This document shows, one piece after another, positions 1 to 8,621 of a stretch of DNA of 64,000 bases. The notes beneath the pieces are model-generated. The model searched no databases, was not told the origin of the DNA, and saw nothing but the letters and a program-made list of their open reading frames with translations. This DNA is from Thermus thermophilus HB8. GTDB lineage: Bacteria > Deinococcota > Deinococci > Deinococcales > Thermaceae. The DNA lies in the NCBI RefSeq assembly GCF_000091545.1, contig NC_006461.1:1052468-1116467 (forward strand), read 5' to 3'. The position numbers and the translations under genes were made by a program. The first letter of the stretch is position 1. Each line of letters begins with the position of its first letter.

Positions 1-1394
1 AAGGCCAGGCCCCCCTCCCGGAAGAGCACGAGCACGAGCCTCTTCCCCTCCTCGAGGGCCTCGGGAAGGGGGAAGCGGACGGGCTTCTCCGCCGGCCACT
101 CCCAGCCGAGCCTCCGGCACCCCTCGGCGCAGAGCCAGACCTGGAGGCGGTACCCCTCGCCCCCCTCCAGGGCCACCGCCCCCGCGCCGCCCCGATCCGG
201 GACGACGAGGTAGCGGAGGGCCGGGGGAGGCCCCTCGGGGCGGGCCGCCAGGTAAAGGAAGGGGAGGGACCAGAGGAGGGCCACCCCCCCGGCAAGCCCC
301 AGCCCCAGGGGCGCCCGCCCCCCCTCGAGGCGGGCCAGGGCCATCCCCCCGAGGAGGAAGAAGACCTCGCCCCGGAAGGGGCTCGGGACGCTGAAGGGGT
401 TGTCCACCATCCCCATCCCCAAATAGGCGGCGAGGAGGCCGAAGAGGAGGCCGTCCCCCCAGGCCCCCGCGAGGAACCCCCCGGCGAGGAGGAGAAGCCC
501 CACCGCCCCGAAGACCCCCCCTTCCCCCAGGGCCTGGAGGAGGTGGTTGTGGGCGAAGGTCCAAAGCCCGCCCCAGGGCCTGAGCCAGTCGGGACAGGTA
601 AGCCCCCGGGCCTCGAGGAGGGGAAAGAGGAAGCAGTCCCCGAAGAGCACCCCCCCGATCCGCTCCCCGAGGAGGTAGGGCCCCACCCCCGTCCAGGGGT
701 GCTCCTGGAAGACCCGGTAGGCGGCGAGCCACACCCCTTCCCTCCCGGAAAGGTGGGCCTGGAAGAAGCGCTCCGTGGCGGGAAGGTTCAGGGCGAAGGC
801 GGCGAGGAAAAGCCCACCCCCTAAGGCCAGGGCGAGAAGGCCCCGCCTGCGGAAGAGGAGGGCCGCCGCCCCGCCCACGAAGAAGCCCAGCATCCCCCCA
901 CGGCTCCCCGAGAGGAGGAGGACCGCCCCCCCCAGAAGGCCCAGGAGGGCCCGGAAGGGCCAGGGGTAGCGGAGGTGGAGGGCGAGGAGGAGGCCGAGCC
1001 CCCCGAGGAAGCCGAAGCCCACGGGGCTGTGGAAGGGGTGGCTGAGCCGGGTCCCCACCGCCCCGTCCCCCAGAACCCAGTAGGTGGCGGCGAAGCCCGT
1101 GAGGTAGAGGAGGAAGAGGCCCACGCCCCAAGCCCCAAGGGCCCGCTCCGGCCTGCCCAAGGCCACCCCAAGCCCCACCAGGCCGAGGACGTAGAGGAAG
1201 CGGAAGAGGGCCAAAGGCCAGGCCAAAGGCTCCGGGGCGAAGAGGGCGGGGAGGAGGAGGCTCGCCCCGTAGAGGGCGAGCAGGGCCTGCCCCCAAAGGG
1301 GAAGCCGCCGGACCCAGGGCACGAAGAAAAGGGCAAGCCCCGCAAGCGGGGGAAAGAGGGGCGCCAAGGCGAGGAGGAAGGCCAGGCCGCGCAC
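1..1394 (-). CDS. O-antigen ligase-like polytopic membrane protein (3' end outside window)
   Basis: The reverse strand stays open from a GTG at 1394 to the window edge, giving about 464 residues without a stop. The product is almost wholly hydrophobic, with ten or more likely membrane segments. A central soluble stretch contains ERFFQAHLSGREGVW followed by FQEHPWTGVGP and later AHNHLLQALGE. This arrangement is typical of the Wzy_C/O-antigen ligase superfamily, which joins or polymerises surface glycans on the outer side of the membrane. An in-frame stop upstream leaves GTG 1394 as the first usual start, and a TATAGT hexamer lies exactly 6 nt before it, which suggests a leaderless mRNA. The C-terminal soluble part continues past base 1. 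The family call is from topology and motifs; the glycan substrate is unknown. Confidence 0.72.
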   Translation of the reverse strand, partial: MRGLAFLLALAPLFPPLAGLALFFVPWVRRLPLWGQALLALYGASLLLPALFAPEPLAWPLALFRFLYVLGLVGLGVALGRPERALGAWGVGLFLLYLTGFAATYWVLGDGAVGTRLSHPFHSPVGFGFLGGLGLLLALHLRYPWPFRALLGLLGGAVLLLSGSRGGMLGFFVGGAAALLFRRRGLLALALGGGLFLAAFALNLPATERFFQAHLSGREGVWLAAYRVFQEHPWTGVGPYLLGERIGGVLFGDCFLFPLLEARGLTCPDWLRPWGGLWTFAHNHLLQALGEGGVFGAVGLLLLAGGFLAGAWGDGLLFGLLAAYLGMGMVDNPFSVPSPFRGEVFFLLGGMALARLEGGRAPLGLGLAGGVALLWSLPFLYLAARPEGPPPALRYLVVPDRGGAGAVALEGGEGYRLQVWLCAEGCRRLGWEWPAEKPVRFPLPEALEEGKRLVLVLFREGGLA

Positions 1395-1400
1395 AGAGGC

Positions 1401-1406
1401 ACTATA
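1401..1406 (-). promoter_or_regulatory. -10 element for the O-antigen ligase-like gene
   Basis: TATAGT reads on the reverse strand 6 nt before the GTG at 1394. No Shine-Dalgarno is present. The spacing places the transcription start at or next to the start codon. No good -35 was seen. Confidence 0.45.
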
Positions 1407-1460
1407 CCGGGAAAGCCCCGCCTAAGCTTCCTTTCAGAAAGGACGGGTAGAGTGAAACCC

Positions 1461-2090
1461 ATGAAGCGCCTGGCCTGGACCCTCCTCTTGGGCCTCGTGG
1501 GCCTCGCCCTGGGGGCCCGGTTCGCCACCTTCAGCGTGGAGCCCTTCGGGGCCCAGCGCCTGGACCTGGACACCGGCGTCACCACCCTCCCCCAGGGGGG
1601 GATCCTCACCGACAACGAGAACGGCCTCCGCCTCAAGGCGGCCTACATCGCCTACAAGGAAGGAAGCTTCGTCCGGGCCAGGGAGGTGGAGCTCCTCTCC
1701 GAGAAGGAGCGGTTCGTGGCCGCTTCCCTGGAGCACGACATCCCCAAGCAACAGGCCCTCTTCCAGGACCTCCTCTTCGCCAACGCCGACTTCCAGGACC
1801 TGAGGGCGGACCGCGCCCTGGCCCTCTTTGAGGAGGAGGTGGTGGTCCTGAAGGGGCGGGTCCAGGCCAAGTCGCCCAGGCTTCAGGCCGAGGCCCTGGC
1901 GGTGGACCTCAAGGCCCGGGAGGCCCTGGCCCTGGGGAGCTTCACCTACCAGGAGGGGAAGGCCACGCTGCGGGGCCAGGGGAAGGACGCCCGCCTCTAC
2001 CTCCGCTTCGCGGGCGGGAAGGTGCAGGCCACGACCAAGCTCCCGGCCCAGGCGGCCCGCCTCGAGGCCTACGCCAAGCGCCTCCCATGA
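1461..2090 (+). CDS. LptA/LptC-like exported protein
   Basis: This 209-residue protein starts with a signal peptide (MKRLAWTLLLGLVGLALG). Short repeated beta-strand-like segments follow, rich in A, L, R and E, such as LRLKAAYIAYKEGSFVRARE and FEEEVVVLKGRVQAKSPRLQ. That pattern fits the OstA/LptA/LptC jelly-roll family, which carries lipids across the periplasm. The stop codon overlaps the start of an LptF/G-type permease (ATGA at 2087-2090), so the two are translationally coupled. This is a family inference from the repeat pattern and context; no catalytic motif is expected. The upstream gap of 66 bp holds the divergent start region. Confidence 0.55.
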   Translation: MKRLAWTLLLGLVGLALGARFATFSVEPFGAQRLDLDTGVTTLPQGGILTDNENGLRLKAAYIAYKEGSFVRAREVELLSEKERFVAASLEHDIPKQQALFQDLLFANADFQDLRADRALALFEEEVVVLKGRVQAKSPRLQAEALAVDLKAREALALGSFTYQEGKATLRGQGKDARLYLRFAGGKVQATTKLPAQAARLEAYAKRLP

Positions 2091-3193
2091 TCCTCCACCG
2101 CTACCTCCTCAGGGAGAGCCTCCCCGTCCTCCTCCTCGCCCTCCTCTTCCTCACCGCCGTCTACCTCTTCGGCTTCTTCTACGCCGGGGCGAGGTGGCTT
2201 GAGGGGGTGCCCCTCCCCAAGATCCTCCGCTGGCTCTCCTACCACGTCCCCGGGATCTGGGTCCAGGTCTTCCCCATCGCCTTGGTGACCACCACGGTCC
2301 TGGTCTTCGGCAGGCTCGCCGCCGAGGGGGCCCACTTCGCCCTTCTTTCCGCCGGGATCCCCTTGGGGCGGGCGGCGCTCCCCCTCGTGGCCGTGGGGGC
2401 GGTCCTGAGCGGCCTCGCCCTCTACCTCCAGGAGTACGTGGTCCCTGAGGCCAACAACCGGGTGCGGGTGGCCTGGTGGGACGAGATCCACACCCAAGGG
2501 GCGGGCCTCTTCCGGCTCAAGGGGATGCAGATCCCCATAGGCCAGGGCAAGAGCCTCTACTTCCAGGACTTTGACATGGCGGCCAAGGAGATGGTGGGGG
2601 TGCGGATCACCGCCTTCCAGGGGGAGGTGGGGACCTTCCTCTTCGCCGAGCGGGGCACCTGGGAGGACAAGACCCTCACCCTCAAGGACTACCGCTACTA
2701 CCAGGTGGACTTCGCCCAGGTGCCGGGGCTGGAAACCGCCCCCGACCTCCTCGCCCAGGTGCGCCGGGTCTTCCGGGTGGTGAGCCAGGGGAAGACCCTG
2801 GAGGTGACCTCGGACCTCTCCCGGGCCCGGGCCATCGCCGACTACGCCGACACCTTCAGCTTCGGCCAGGACAGCCTTTCGGAGGCCTGGCGGAAGCTCA
2901 AGGACCCCTTCTTGCCCCCCTTGGAGAAGTGGCGGGCGCGGCTTGAGCTCCACTCCAAGCTCGCCCTTCCCCTCGCCAACCTGGTCCTCGTCCTCCTCGC
3001 GGCGGCCATGGCCCTCCGCTACGGGAAAAGCCCCGGGCTCGCCCTGGGGATGAGCGTGGTCCTCGCCCTGGCCTACTACGGCGCCTTCTTCCTGGGCCGG
3101 GCCCTGGCCGGGATCGGGGCCCTCCCCCCCGAGCTTGGGGCCTGGGGGGCCAACCTCCTCTTCCTCCTTTTGGGCCTCAGGGCCCTCCGCTAG
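2087..3193 (+). CDS. LptF/LptG family permease
   Basis: The 368-residue protein has the YjgP/YjgQ layout: three N-terminal membrane helices, a large periplasmic domain of roughly 180 residues, then three C-terminal helices ending near AANLLFLLLGLRALR-type sequence. The start MILHRYLLRESLPVLLLALL is characteristic of the family. In proteobacteria two such permeases pair with an LptB ATPase to extract lipopolysaccharide from the inner membrane. Only one is present here, directly behind an LptA/LptC-like gene, and no ATPase is adjacent. Thermus is not known to make classical LPS, so the cargo is likely another surface lipid or glycolipid. Confidence 0.8.
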   Translation: MILHRYLLRESLPVLLLALLFLTAVYLFGFFYAGARWLEGVPLPKILRWLSYHVPGIWVQVFPIALVTTTVLVFGRLAAEGAHFALLSAGIPLGRAALPLVAVGAVLSGLALYLQEYVVPEANNRVRVAWWDEIHTQGAGLFRLKGMQIPIGQGKSLYFQDFDMAAKEMVGVRITAFQGEVGTFLFAERGTWEDKTLTLKDYRYYQVDFAQVPGLETAPDLLAQVRRVFRVVSQGKTLEVTSDLSRARAIADYADTFSFGQDSLSEAWRKLKDPFLPPLEKWRARLELHSKLALPLANLVLVLLAAAMALRYGKSPGLALGMSVVLALAYYGAFFLGRALAGIGALPPELGAWGANLLFLLLGLRALR

Positions 3194-3202
3194 GCTTAGG
3201 GC

Positions 3203-4302
3203 ATGCGCCGGGAGGAGCTTCGCCTGGGCCTCGTGGCCTACCCGGGCCTTGGGGGGAGCGGGACGGTGGCCGCCGAGCTCGCCGACCGCCTGGCCCGGAT
3301 GGGGCACCGGGTCTACCTCTTCGCCACGTCCCGCCCCTTCCGCCTCCCCGAGGCGAGCCCCGCGGTCCACGTCCCCGTGGACCTTCCCTACTACCCCGTC
3401 TTCCCCGGACCCCTCTACACCCTCTCCCTGGCGGGCACCTTGGAGCGGGAAGCCAAGCGGCTCGGCCTGGACCTCGTCCACACCCACTACGCCGTCCCCC
3501 ACGCCGCCGCGGCCTACCTCGCCTTCGGGGAAGGCCTCCCCCTGGTCCACACCCTTCACGGCACCGACGTCTCCGTGGTGGGGATGGACCCCGCCTTCCA
3601 CGGCCCCACCCGCCGCGCCCTCGAGGCCGCCCGGGCGGTCACGGCGGTAAGCCGGGCCTGGCCCAGGAAGCCAAGCGGGCCTTCGGGGTGGAGGCGGTGG
3701 TGGTCCCCAACGCCGTGGACCCGGAGCGCTTCCGCCCTAGACCTGAGCGCAAGCGGCTCTACGCCGAGGAGGGGGAGTGGCTCCTCGTGCACGCCTCCAA
3801 CTTCCGCCCCATCAAGCGGGTGCCCGACATCGTCCGGGCCTTCGCCAAAATCCGGAAGCGCCTTCCCGCCAGGCTCCTCCTCCTGGGCACCGGCCCCGAG
3901 GAGGAGGAGGCCCGACGGGTGGCGGCGGAGCTCGGCGTCGCCCCCTGGGTCACCTTCCACCCCCCCACCCCCCACCCGGAGGAGGTCCTGGGGGCGGCGG
4001 ACCTCTTCCTTTTGGCCTCGGAGGAGGAGTCCTTCGGCCAGGCGGCCCTCGAGGCCCTGGCCTCCGGCGTCCCCGTGGTGGCCACGGCGGTGGGCGGGGT
4101 GGCCGAGGTGGTCACCCCCGAGGTGGGCCGGCTCGTGGAGCTCGGCGACCTGGAGGCCCTGGCGGAGGCCGCCTTGGACCTCCTGGGAAGCCCCCGCCTC
4201 CCCGAGATAAGGAGGAGGGCCCGGGAGTGGGCCCTCCTGCGCTTCCACCCGGAAAGGATCACCCGGGCTTACCTGGAGGTCTACGCCAAGGCCCTGGGCT
4301 AG
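3203..4302 (+). pseudogene. bshA: BshA-type glycosyltransferase, frameshifted
   Basis: Two reading frames together encode one GT4 glycosyltransferase closely resembling BshA, which makes N-acetylglucosaminyl-malate, the first step of bacillithiol synthesis. Frame one (from ATG 3203) carries GLGGSGTVAAELADRLARMG, VHTHYAVPHAAAAYLAFG and TLHGTDVSVVG, ending at TAVSRA near 3658. Frame two resumes with LAQEAKRAFGVEAVVVPNAVD and runs through HASNFRPIKRVPDIVRAF and the EX7E-type EESFGQAALEAL to the stop at 4302. Restoring one C in the GCCTGG at 3656-3661 would fuse the frames perfectly. No slippery heptamer is visible, so this is a lesion, strain polymorphism or base-calling error rather than programmed shifting. 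The stop overlaps that of lon (CTAG). Confidence 0.75.
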
Positions 4303-6713
4303 GCGTGGGCCACGAGCTCCTTCTTCTTCCGGGCGCTCCTAGGGCGCCTGCCCCGCTCCTCCAAGGCCTTGAGGCCGCCCACCAGGGCCAGGTCCAGAAC
4401 CTGGTCCAGGTGCTCCACGAAGTGGAAGGTCATGTTCTGCCGGAGGGGCTTGGGGATGTCGGAGAGGTCGGGCTCGTTGAGCTTGGGCAGGATCACCTCC
4501 CGGATCCCGGCCCGCCTCGCCCCCAGCACCTTCTCCTTCACCCCGCCGATGGGGAGGACCCTGCCCGTGAGGGTGATCTCCCCGGTCATGGCGATGTCGT
4601 GCCGCACCGGCACCTCGGTGAGGGCGGAGACCAAGGCGCTCACGAGGGCCACCCCGGCGGAGGGGCCTTCCTTGGGAATGGCCCCGGCGGGGACGTGGAT
4701 GTGGATGTCGGACTTGTCAAACTTCTCCAGGGGGATGCCGAAGCGGAGGGCGTTCTTCTTGGCGTAGGAGAGGGCGGCCCTGGCCGACTCCTTCATCACG
4801 TCGCCGAGCTGCCCGGTGAGGATGAGGTTGCCCTTGCCGGGCATCACGGAGACCTCCACGAACATGATGTCCCCGCCCACGGGGGTGTAGTACATCCCCG
4901 TGGCCACCCCCACCTGGGGCTCCCGGGCCTCGGTCTCGGGGAGGAAGCGGGGCGGGCCGAGGTAGGCCTCCAGGTCCTTCTCCGTGATCCGCACCCGCTT
5001 CTTGCCCTCCTCCAGGATCCTGCGGGCGGCCTTGCGGAGGAGGGCCCCGATCTCCCGCTCCAGCTGCCGCACCCCCGCCTCCCGGGTGTAGTGGGTGATG
5101 AGGCGCGTGAGGGCGGCCTCGGTCACCACCACCTGCTCGGGCTCGAGGCCGTTTTCCTTTAGCTGCCTGGGCAGGAGGTAGCGCTTGGCGATCTCCAGCT
5201 TCTCCTGCTCGGTGTAGCTGGTGAACTCAATGGGCTCCATCCGGTCGTAGAGGGGGGCGGGGATGTTCTGGGGGAAGTTGGCGGTGCAGATGAACATCAC
5301 CTCGCTGAGGTCAAAGGGCACCCCCAGGTAGTGGTCCACGAACTCCTTGTTCTGGGCGGGGTCCAAGACCTCGAGGAGGGCCGCCGCCGGGTCCCCCTGG
5401 TAGGAGATGCCCAGCTTGTCCACCTCGTCCAGGAGGAAGACGGGGTTCTTGGTCCCCGCTTGCCTCAGGCCCTGGATGATCCGGCCCGGCATGGCCCCGA
5501 TGTAGGTGCGGCGGTGGCCCCGGATGTCCGACTCGTCCCGGACGCCGCCCAAGGAGACGCGCACGTACTTGCGGCCCAGGGCCTCGGCGATGCTCTTGGC
5601 GATGGAGGTCTTCCCCACCCCCGGCGGCCCCACGAAGAGGAGGATGGGGCCCTTGTTCACCTCGTCGGGCGGGATCTCCCCCCGCTTGGCCCGTTCCGCC
5701 TTGAGCTTGCGCACCGCCAGGTACTCCAGGACCCGGTCCTTCACCTTCTCCAGGCCGTAGTGGTCCCGTTCCAGGATCTCCTTGGCCCGCTCCAGGTCCA
5801 GGTTGTCCTCGGTGCGGGTGTTCCAGGGGAGGTTGACGATCCAGTCCAGGTAGGTGCGGATGACGCTGGCCTCGGCGGAGTCGGGGTGCATGCGGGCGAA
5901 GCGGTTGAGCTCCCGCTCCGCTTCCTGGCGCACCACGGGGGGAAGGTCCAGGGCCTCAAGCTTTCTGCGGAACTCCTCCACCTCCTGCTCCCCCTCCTCC
6001 CCGTGGAGCTCCCGCTGGATGGCCTTCATCTGCTCCCGGAGGAAGTACTCCCGCTGGTTGCGGTCAATCTCCTCCTTGACCTGCTGCTGGATGCGCCGCT
6101 GGGTCTCAATGAGGGCGAGCTCCGCCTCCAGGAGCACCAAAACCGCCCGCAGGCGCTCGGCCACGTTCGCCGTCTCCAGGACCTTCTGCTTGTCCTCGAG
6201 GCGGAAGTCCATGTGGAAGGCGACGTAGTCGGCAAGCTGCGAGGGGTCCTCCAGGTTCAGGATGAACTGGGCCACCTCCGGGGCCAGGTACTTCCCCTCC
6301 TTGAGGAGGGCCTGGAACTTGTCCTTGACCTCCCGGACCAGGGCCTTGACCAGGATGGGCTCCCCGGGCTCGTCGGCGAGGACCTCGCCGCGGGCCTCGA
6401 GGTGGTCCCCCAGGTCCAGCCACTCCCTCACCCGGACCCGGGCGAAGGCCTGCACCAGGACCTGGACGGAGCCGTCCGGGTTCTTGCGCATCTTCAGGAT
6501 GTTGCAGGCCGTGCCCACCTCAAAGAGGTCCGAGGGCCTGGGGGTCTCCACCTCCTTGTCCCTCTGGCTCACGATGAGGAGGACCCGGTCGCGGGCCAGG
6601 GCCTCGTCAATGGCCCGGATGGAGATGGGCCTCCCGGCGTCTATGGGCATCACCATGGTGGGGTAGATGACCGAGCCCCGCACCGGGCAGACGGGCATGG
6701 TTTCCGGTAGCAT
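4299..6713 (-). CDS. lon: ATP-dependent Lon protease
   Basis: Lon is a cytoplasmic AAA+ serine protease that degrades misfolded and regulatory proteins. The chain shows the N-terminal substrate domain (MLPETMPVCPVRGSVIYP), a charged coiled-coil stretch, Walker A GPPGVGKT, Walker B FLLDEVDK, and a C-terminal protease domain with the nucleophile in PKEGPSAG and the dyad lysine in GGVKEK. At 804 residues it is full length. I chose ATG 6713 because AAGGAGGG lies 7 nt upstream and the sequence then begins as Lon usually does. A longer form from 6752 would add 13 charged residues without a ribosome site. The gene has its own promoter (6774-6802). Confidence 0.95.
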   Translation of the reverse strand: MLPETMPVCPVRGSVIYPTMVMPIDAGRPISIRAIDEALARDRVLLIVSQRDKEVETPRPSDLFEVGTACNILKMRKNPDGSVQVLVQAFARVRVREWLDLGDHLEARGEVLADEPGEPILVKALVREVKDKFQALLKEGKYLAPEVAQFILNLEDPSQLADYVAFHMDFRLEDKQKVLETANVAERLRAVLVLLEAELALIETQRRIQQQVKEEIDRNQREYFLREQMKAIQRELHGEEGEQEVEEFRRKLEALDLPPVVRQEAERELNRFARMHPDSAEASVIRTYLDWIVNLPWNTRTEDNLDLERAKEILERDHYGLEKVKDRVLEYLAVRKLKAERAKRGEIPPDEVNKGPILLFVGPPGVGKTSIAKSIAEALGRKYVRVSLGGVRDESDIRGHRRTYIGAMPGRIIQGLRQAGTKNPVFLLDEVDKLGISYQGDPAAALLEVLDPAQNKEFVDHYLGVPFDLSEVMFICTANFPQNIPAPLYDRMEPIEFTSYTEQEKLEIAKRYLLPRQLKENGLEPEQVVVTEAALTRLITHYTREAGVRQLEREIGALLRKAARRILEEGKKRVRITEKDLEAYLGPPRFLPETEAREPQVGVATGMYYTPVGGDIMFVEVSVMPGKGNLILTGQLGDVMKESARAALSYAKKNALRFGIPLEKFDKSDIHIHVPAGAIPKEGPSAGVALVSALVSALTEVPVRHDIAMTGEITLTGRVLPIGGVKEKVLGARRAGIREVILPKLNEPDLSDIPKPLRQNMTFHFVEHLDQVLDLALVGGLKALEERGRRPRSARKKKELVAHA

Positions 6714-6773
6714 GCGTTCCCTCCTTTCTTCGGCGGTTCTGCGTTCGTCCATAGCCTAAGCCTACCTATGTCA

Positions 6774-6802
6774 AGTTTACTGCAAATCCCCGTTTTACGC
6801 AA
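6774..6802 (-). promoter_or_regulatory. Promoter of lon
   Basis: On the reverse strand TTGCGT (6797-6802) and TAAACT (6774-6779) are separated by exactly 17 bp. The predicted start of transcription near 6767 leaves a leader of about 54 nt containing the strong Shine-Dalgarno before 6713. The same two hexamers and spacing recur before the HTH gene at 54859. Confidence 0.55.
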
Positions 6803-6837
6803 AGGGCCCGGACGGAAAGCCCTTTATGCTAAGGGGC

Positions 6838-7677
6838 GTGAAGGCCCTGCGGGCCCTCGGCCTCCTCCTCCTCCTCGGCCTCGCCCTCGGGCAGAAAAGC
6901 GGGGGCGGGGTCGGGGGCAGGCCCTACGTGCCCTCCACCCCGCCGCCCATGAGCCCGGGGCCCGCCCCAGTCTACCCCACCCCCGCGCCCTACTACCCCG
7001 TCCCCGGACCGGTGTACGTGTACCCCGGGGGCGGGGGAAGCCTAGGGACGGCGCCGGTCCTCGTCTTCTTCGGCCTCGCCCTGGTGGCCTTCCTCATGGT
7101 CCGGGGGCTGAGCCGGGCCGGGGAGGAAGGGCCCAGGGCCAGCGTGGGCCGCCTGCGCCTCGCCCTCCTCCTCAGCCCCGGGGTGCAGCGGGCCCTGAGG
7201 CGCCTCGCCGAGGAGGCGGACACCACCACGGCCAAGGGGCTTGCGGACCTCCTGGACGAGGTGGCCCTGGTCCTCCTCCGGGAAGCCCCCGCCTGGCGCT
7301 TCGCAAGCTACGAGGCGCGGGAAGGAACGGAGGAAGAGGTCCTGGGCCAGTTTGACGCCTGGATGCTGGAGGACCGGAGCACCTACCGGGAGACCTTCCG
7401 GCACTTTGAGGGGAAGAAGGTGGAGGCGGCCTACACCCCCAAGGTGGAGCCGGGCGGACGCTACCTGGTGGCCTCCCTCGTCCTCGCCGTCCGGGGAAGC
7501 CTGCCCCCCGGGGGGCCTTTGGACCGGGGAAAGGCGAGGGAGGTCCTCCTCGCCTTCGCCGCCACCACCCCCTTCACCCTCCTCGCCTTCCACCTGGCCT
7601 GGACGCCGGAGAAGGAGGGCGAGGGCCTCACGGAGGAGGAGCTCCTCGCCCTCTACCCAAATCTGGAAAAGCTCTAA
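6838..7677 (+). CDS. DUF1517-family membrane protein
   Basis: The product has a hydrophobic N-terminus that resembles a signal peptide. A Pro/Gly/Tyr-rich linker (about residues 20-60) follows, then one membrane helix (LVFFGLALVAFLMV) and a C-terminal domain of about 190 residues starting at RLRLALLLSPGVQRALRRLA. This layout matches the DUF1517 family known from cyanobacteria and chloroplasts, whose function is unknown. An ATG at 6826 would add four residues, but it lies inside a TATGCT hexamer (6825-6830) that sits 7 nt before GTG 6838, so I prefer the GTG as a leaderless start. The stop overlaps the ldh stop by convergent CTAA at 7674-7677. Confidence 0.7.
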   Translation: MKALRALGLLLLLGLALGQKSGGGVGGRPYVPSTPPPMSPGPAPVYPTPAPYYPVPGPVYVYPGGGGSLGTAPVLVFFGLALVAFLMVRGLSRAGEEGPRASVGRLRLALLLSPGVQRALRRLAEEADTTTAKGLADLLDEVALVLLREAPAWRFASYEAREGTEEEVLGQFDAWMLEDRSTYRETFRHFEGKKVEAAYTPKVEPGGRYLVASLVLAVRGSLPPGGPLDRGKAREVLLAFAATTPFTLLAFHLAWTPEKEGEGLTEEELLALYPNLEKL

Positions 7678-8606
7678 AACCCCAGGGCGAAGGCCGCCTC
7701 CTTGAGGATCTCGGCGCTCCGCCGCAAGGCCTCCCGCTCCTCCGGGCTCAGGCTCGGGTAGACGGTCCCCTCCACGCCCCCCGCGCCCAGGATGCGGGGC
7801 AGGGAGAGGCTCACCTCCAAGACCCCCTCCACCTCGGGGGTGAAGGCGCTCACGGTGTACACCCCCTTTTCGTCGGTGAGGATGGCCCGCACAAGCCGGG
7901 CGAGGCCCGCCCCGATGCCGTAGTAGGTGGCCCCCTTCCCCTCAATGATCCGGTAGGCGGCCCGGCGGACCCCTTCGTCAATGCGGGCCCGGTCCTCCGG
8001 GGAAAGGGCCCGCCCCCGGGCCTCGGCGAACTCCAGGAGGGGCACCCCGCCCACCTGGGCGCTGGACCAGACCAGCACCTCCGAGTCCCCGTGCTCCCCC
8101 AGCACGTAGGCGTGGACCGACTGGGGGGCCACCCGGAGGTACTCCGCCAGAAGGGCCCGGAAGCGGGCCGTGTCCAGGATCGTCCCCGAGCCCACCACCC
8201 GCCCCGGGGGCAGGCCGGAGAGGCGGTAGGCCACCTGGGTCATCACGTCCACCGGGTTCGTGGCCACGAGGAGCACCGCCTCCGGGGCCGCCTCTAAAAC
8301 CCGGGGCACCACCTGGGCGAAGACCTGGGCGTTGCGGTCCAGAAGCTGCAGGCGGGTCTCCCCGGGGCGCTGGGCCACCCCGGCGGCGAGCACCACCGCC
8401 CGGGCCCCCTCGAGGTCCCCGTACGACCCCGCCCGCACCCAGACCGGGTGGGCGAAGGGCGTGGCGTGGAGGATGTCCTCGGCGTGGGCCTGGGCCAGCT
8501 TCCGGTCCAGGTCCACGAGGACCACCTCCCGCGCCACGCCGAGGAGGGCCAGGGCGTAGGCGGTGGCGCTCCCCACCATGCCGCTTCCCACGATGCCGAC
8601 CTTCAT
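7674..8606 (-). CDS. ldh: L-lactate dehydrogenase
   Basis: This 310-residue cytoplasmic enzyme interconverts pyruvate and L-lactate with NAD. The Rossmann motif VGSGMVGSA is at residues 5-13, acidic VDLD binds the NAD ribose, TNPVDVM follows, and the proton-relay histidine is in GEHGDSE. These residues distinguish LDH from malate dehydrogenase together with the active-site loop AGVAQRPGETR, where glutamine rather than arginine marks LDH specificity. The start ATG 8606 lies 6 nt after a TATACT -10 box with no Shine-Dalgarno, so the mRNA is probably leaderless. Only 15 bp separate it from the divergent esterase gene. Confidence 0.93.
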   Translation of the reverse strand: MKVGIVGSGMVGSATAYALALLGVAREVVLVDLDRKLAQAHAEDILHATPFAHPVWVRAGSYGDLEGARAVVLAAGVAQRPGETRLQLLDRNAQVFAQVVPRVLEAAPEAVLLVATNPVDVMTQVAYRLSGLPPGRVVGSGTILDTARFRALLAEYLRVAPQSVHAYVLGEHGDSEVLVWSSAQVGGVPLLEFAEARGRALSPEDRARIDEGVRRAAYRIIEGKGATYYGIGAGLARLVRAILTDEKGVYTVSAFTPEVEGVLEVSLSLPRILGAGGVEGTVYPSLSPEEREALRRSAEILKEAAFALGF

Positions 8607-8621
8607 GGGTAGAGTATACCC
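8607..8621. promoter_or_regulatory. 15-bp divergent promoter core between ldh and esterase gene
   Basis: The gap reads GGGTAGAGTATACCC. Reverse-strand TATACT (8613-8618) lies 6 nt before the ldh ATG, and forward-strand TAGAGT (8610-8615) lies 6 nt before the GTG at 8622. The two -10 boxes overlap by three bases, and each -35 must lie in the other gene. GGGTA and TACCC form short dyad arms. Confidence 0.6.

Noticed and set aside
2069..3601. 510-residue open frame on the reverse strand
   Set aside because: It is antisense to the LptF/G-like and BshA-like genes, is Gly/Glu/His/Pro-rich without domains, and arises from the very high GC at third positions.
3647..3661. Programmed ribosomal frameshift in the BshA-like gene
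   Set aside because: There is no slippery heptamer, no nearby downstream pseudoknot that I can see, and no known frameshifting in this family.
5331..6710. 459-residue forward frame over lon
   Set aside because: It runs antisense to the complete Lon AAA+ domain and has no recognisable motif.
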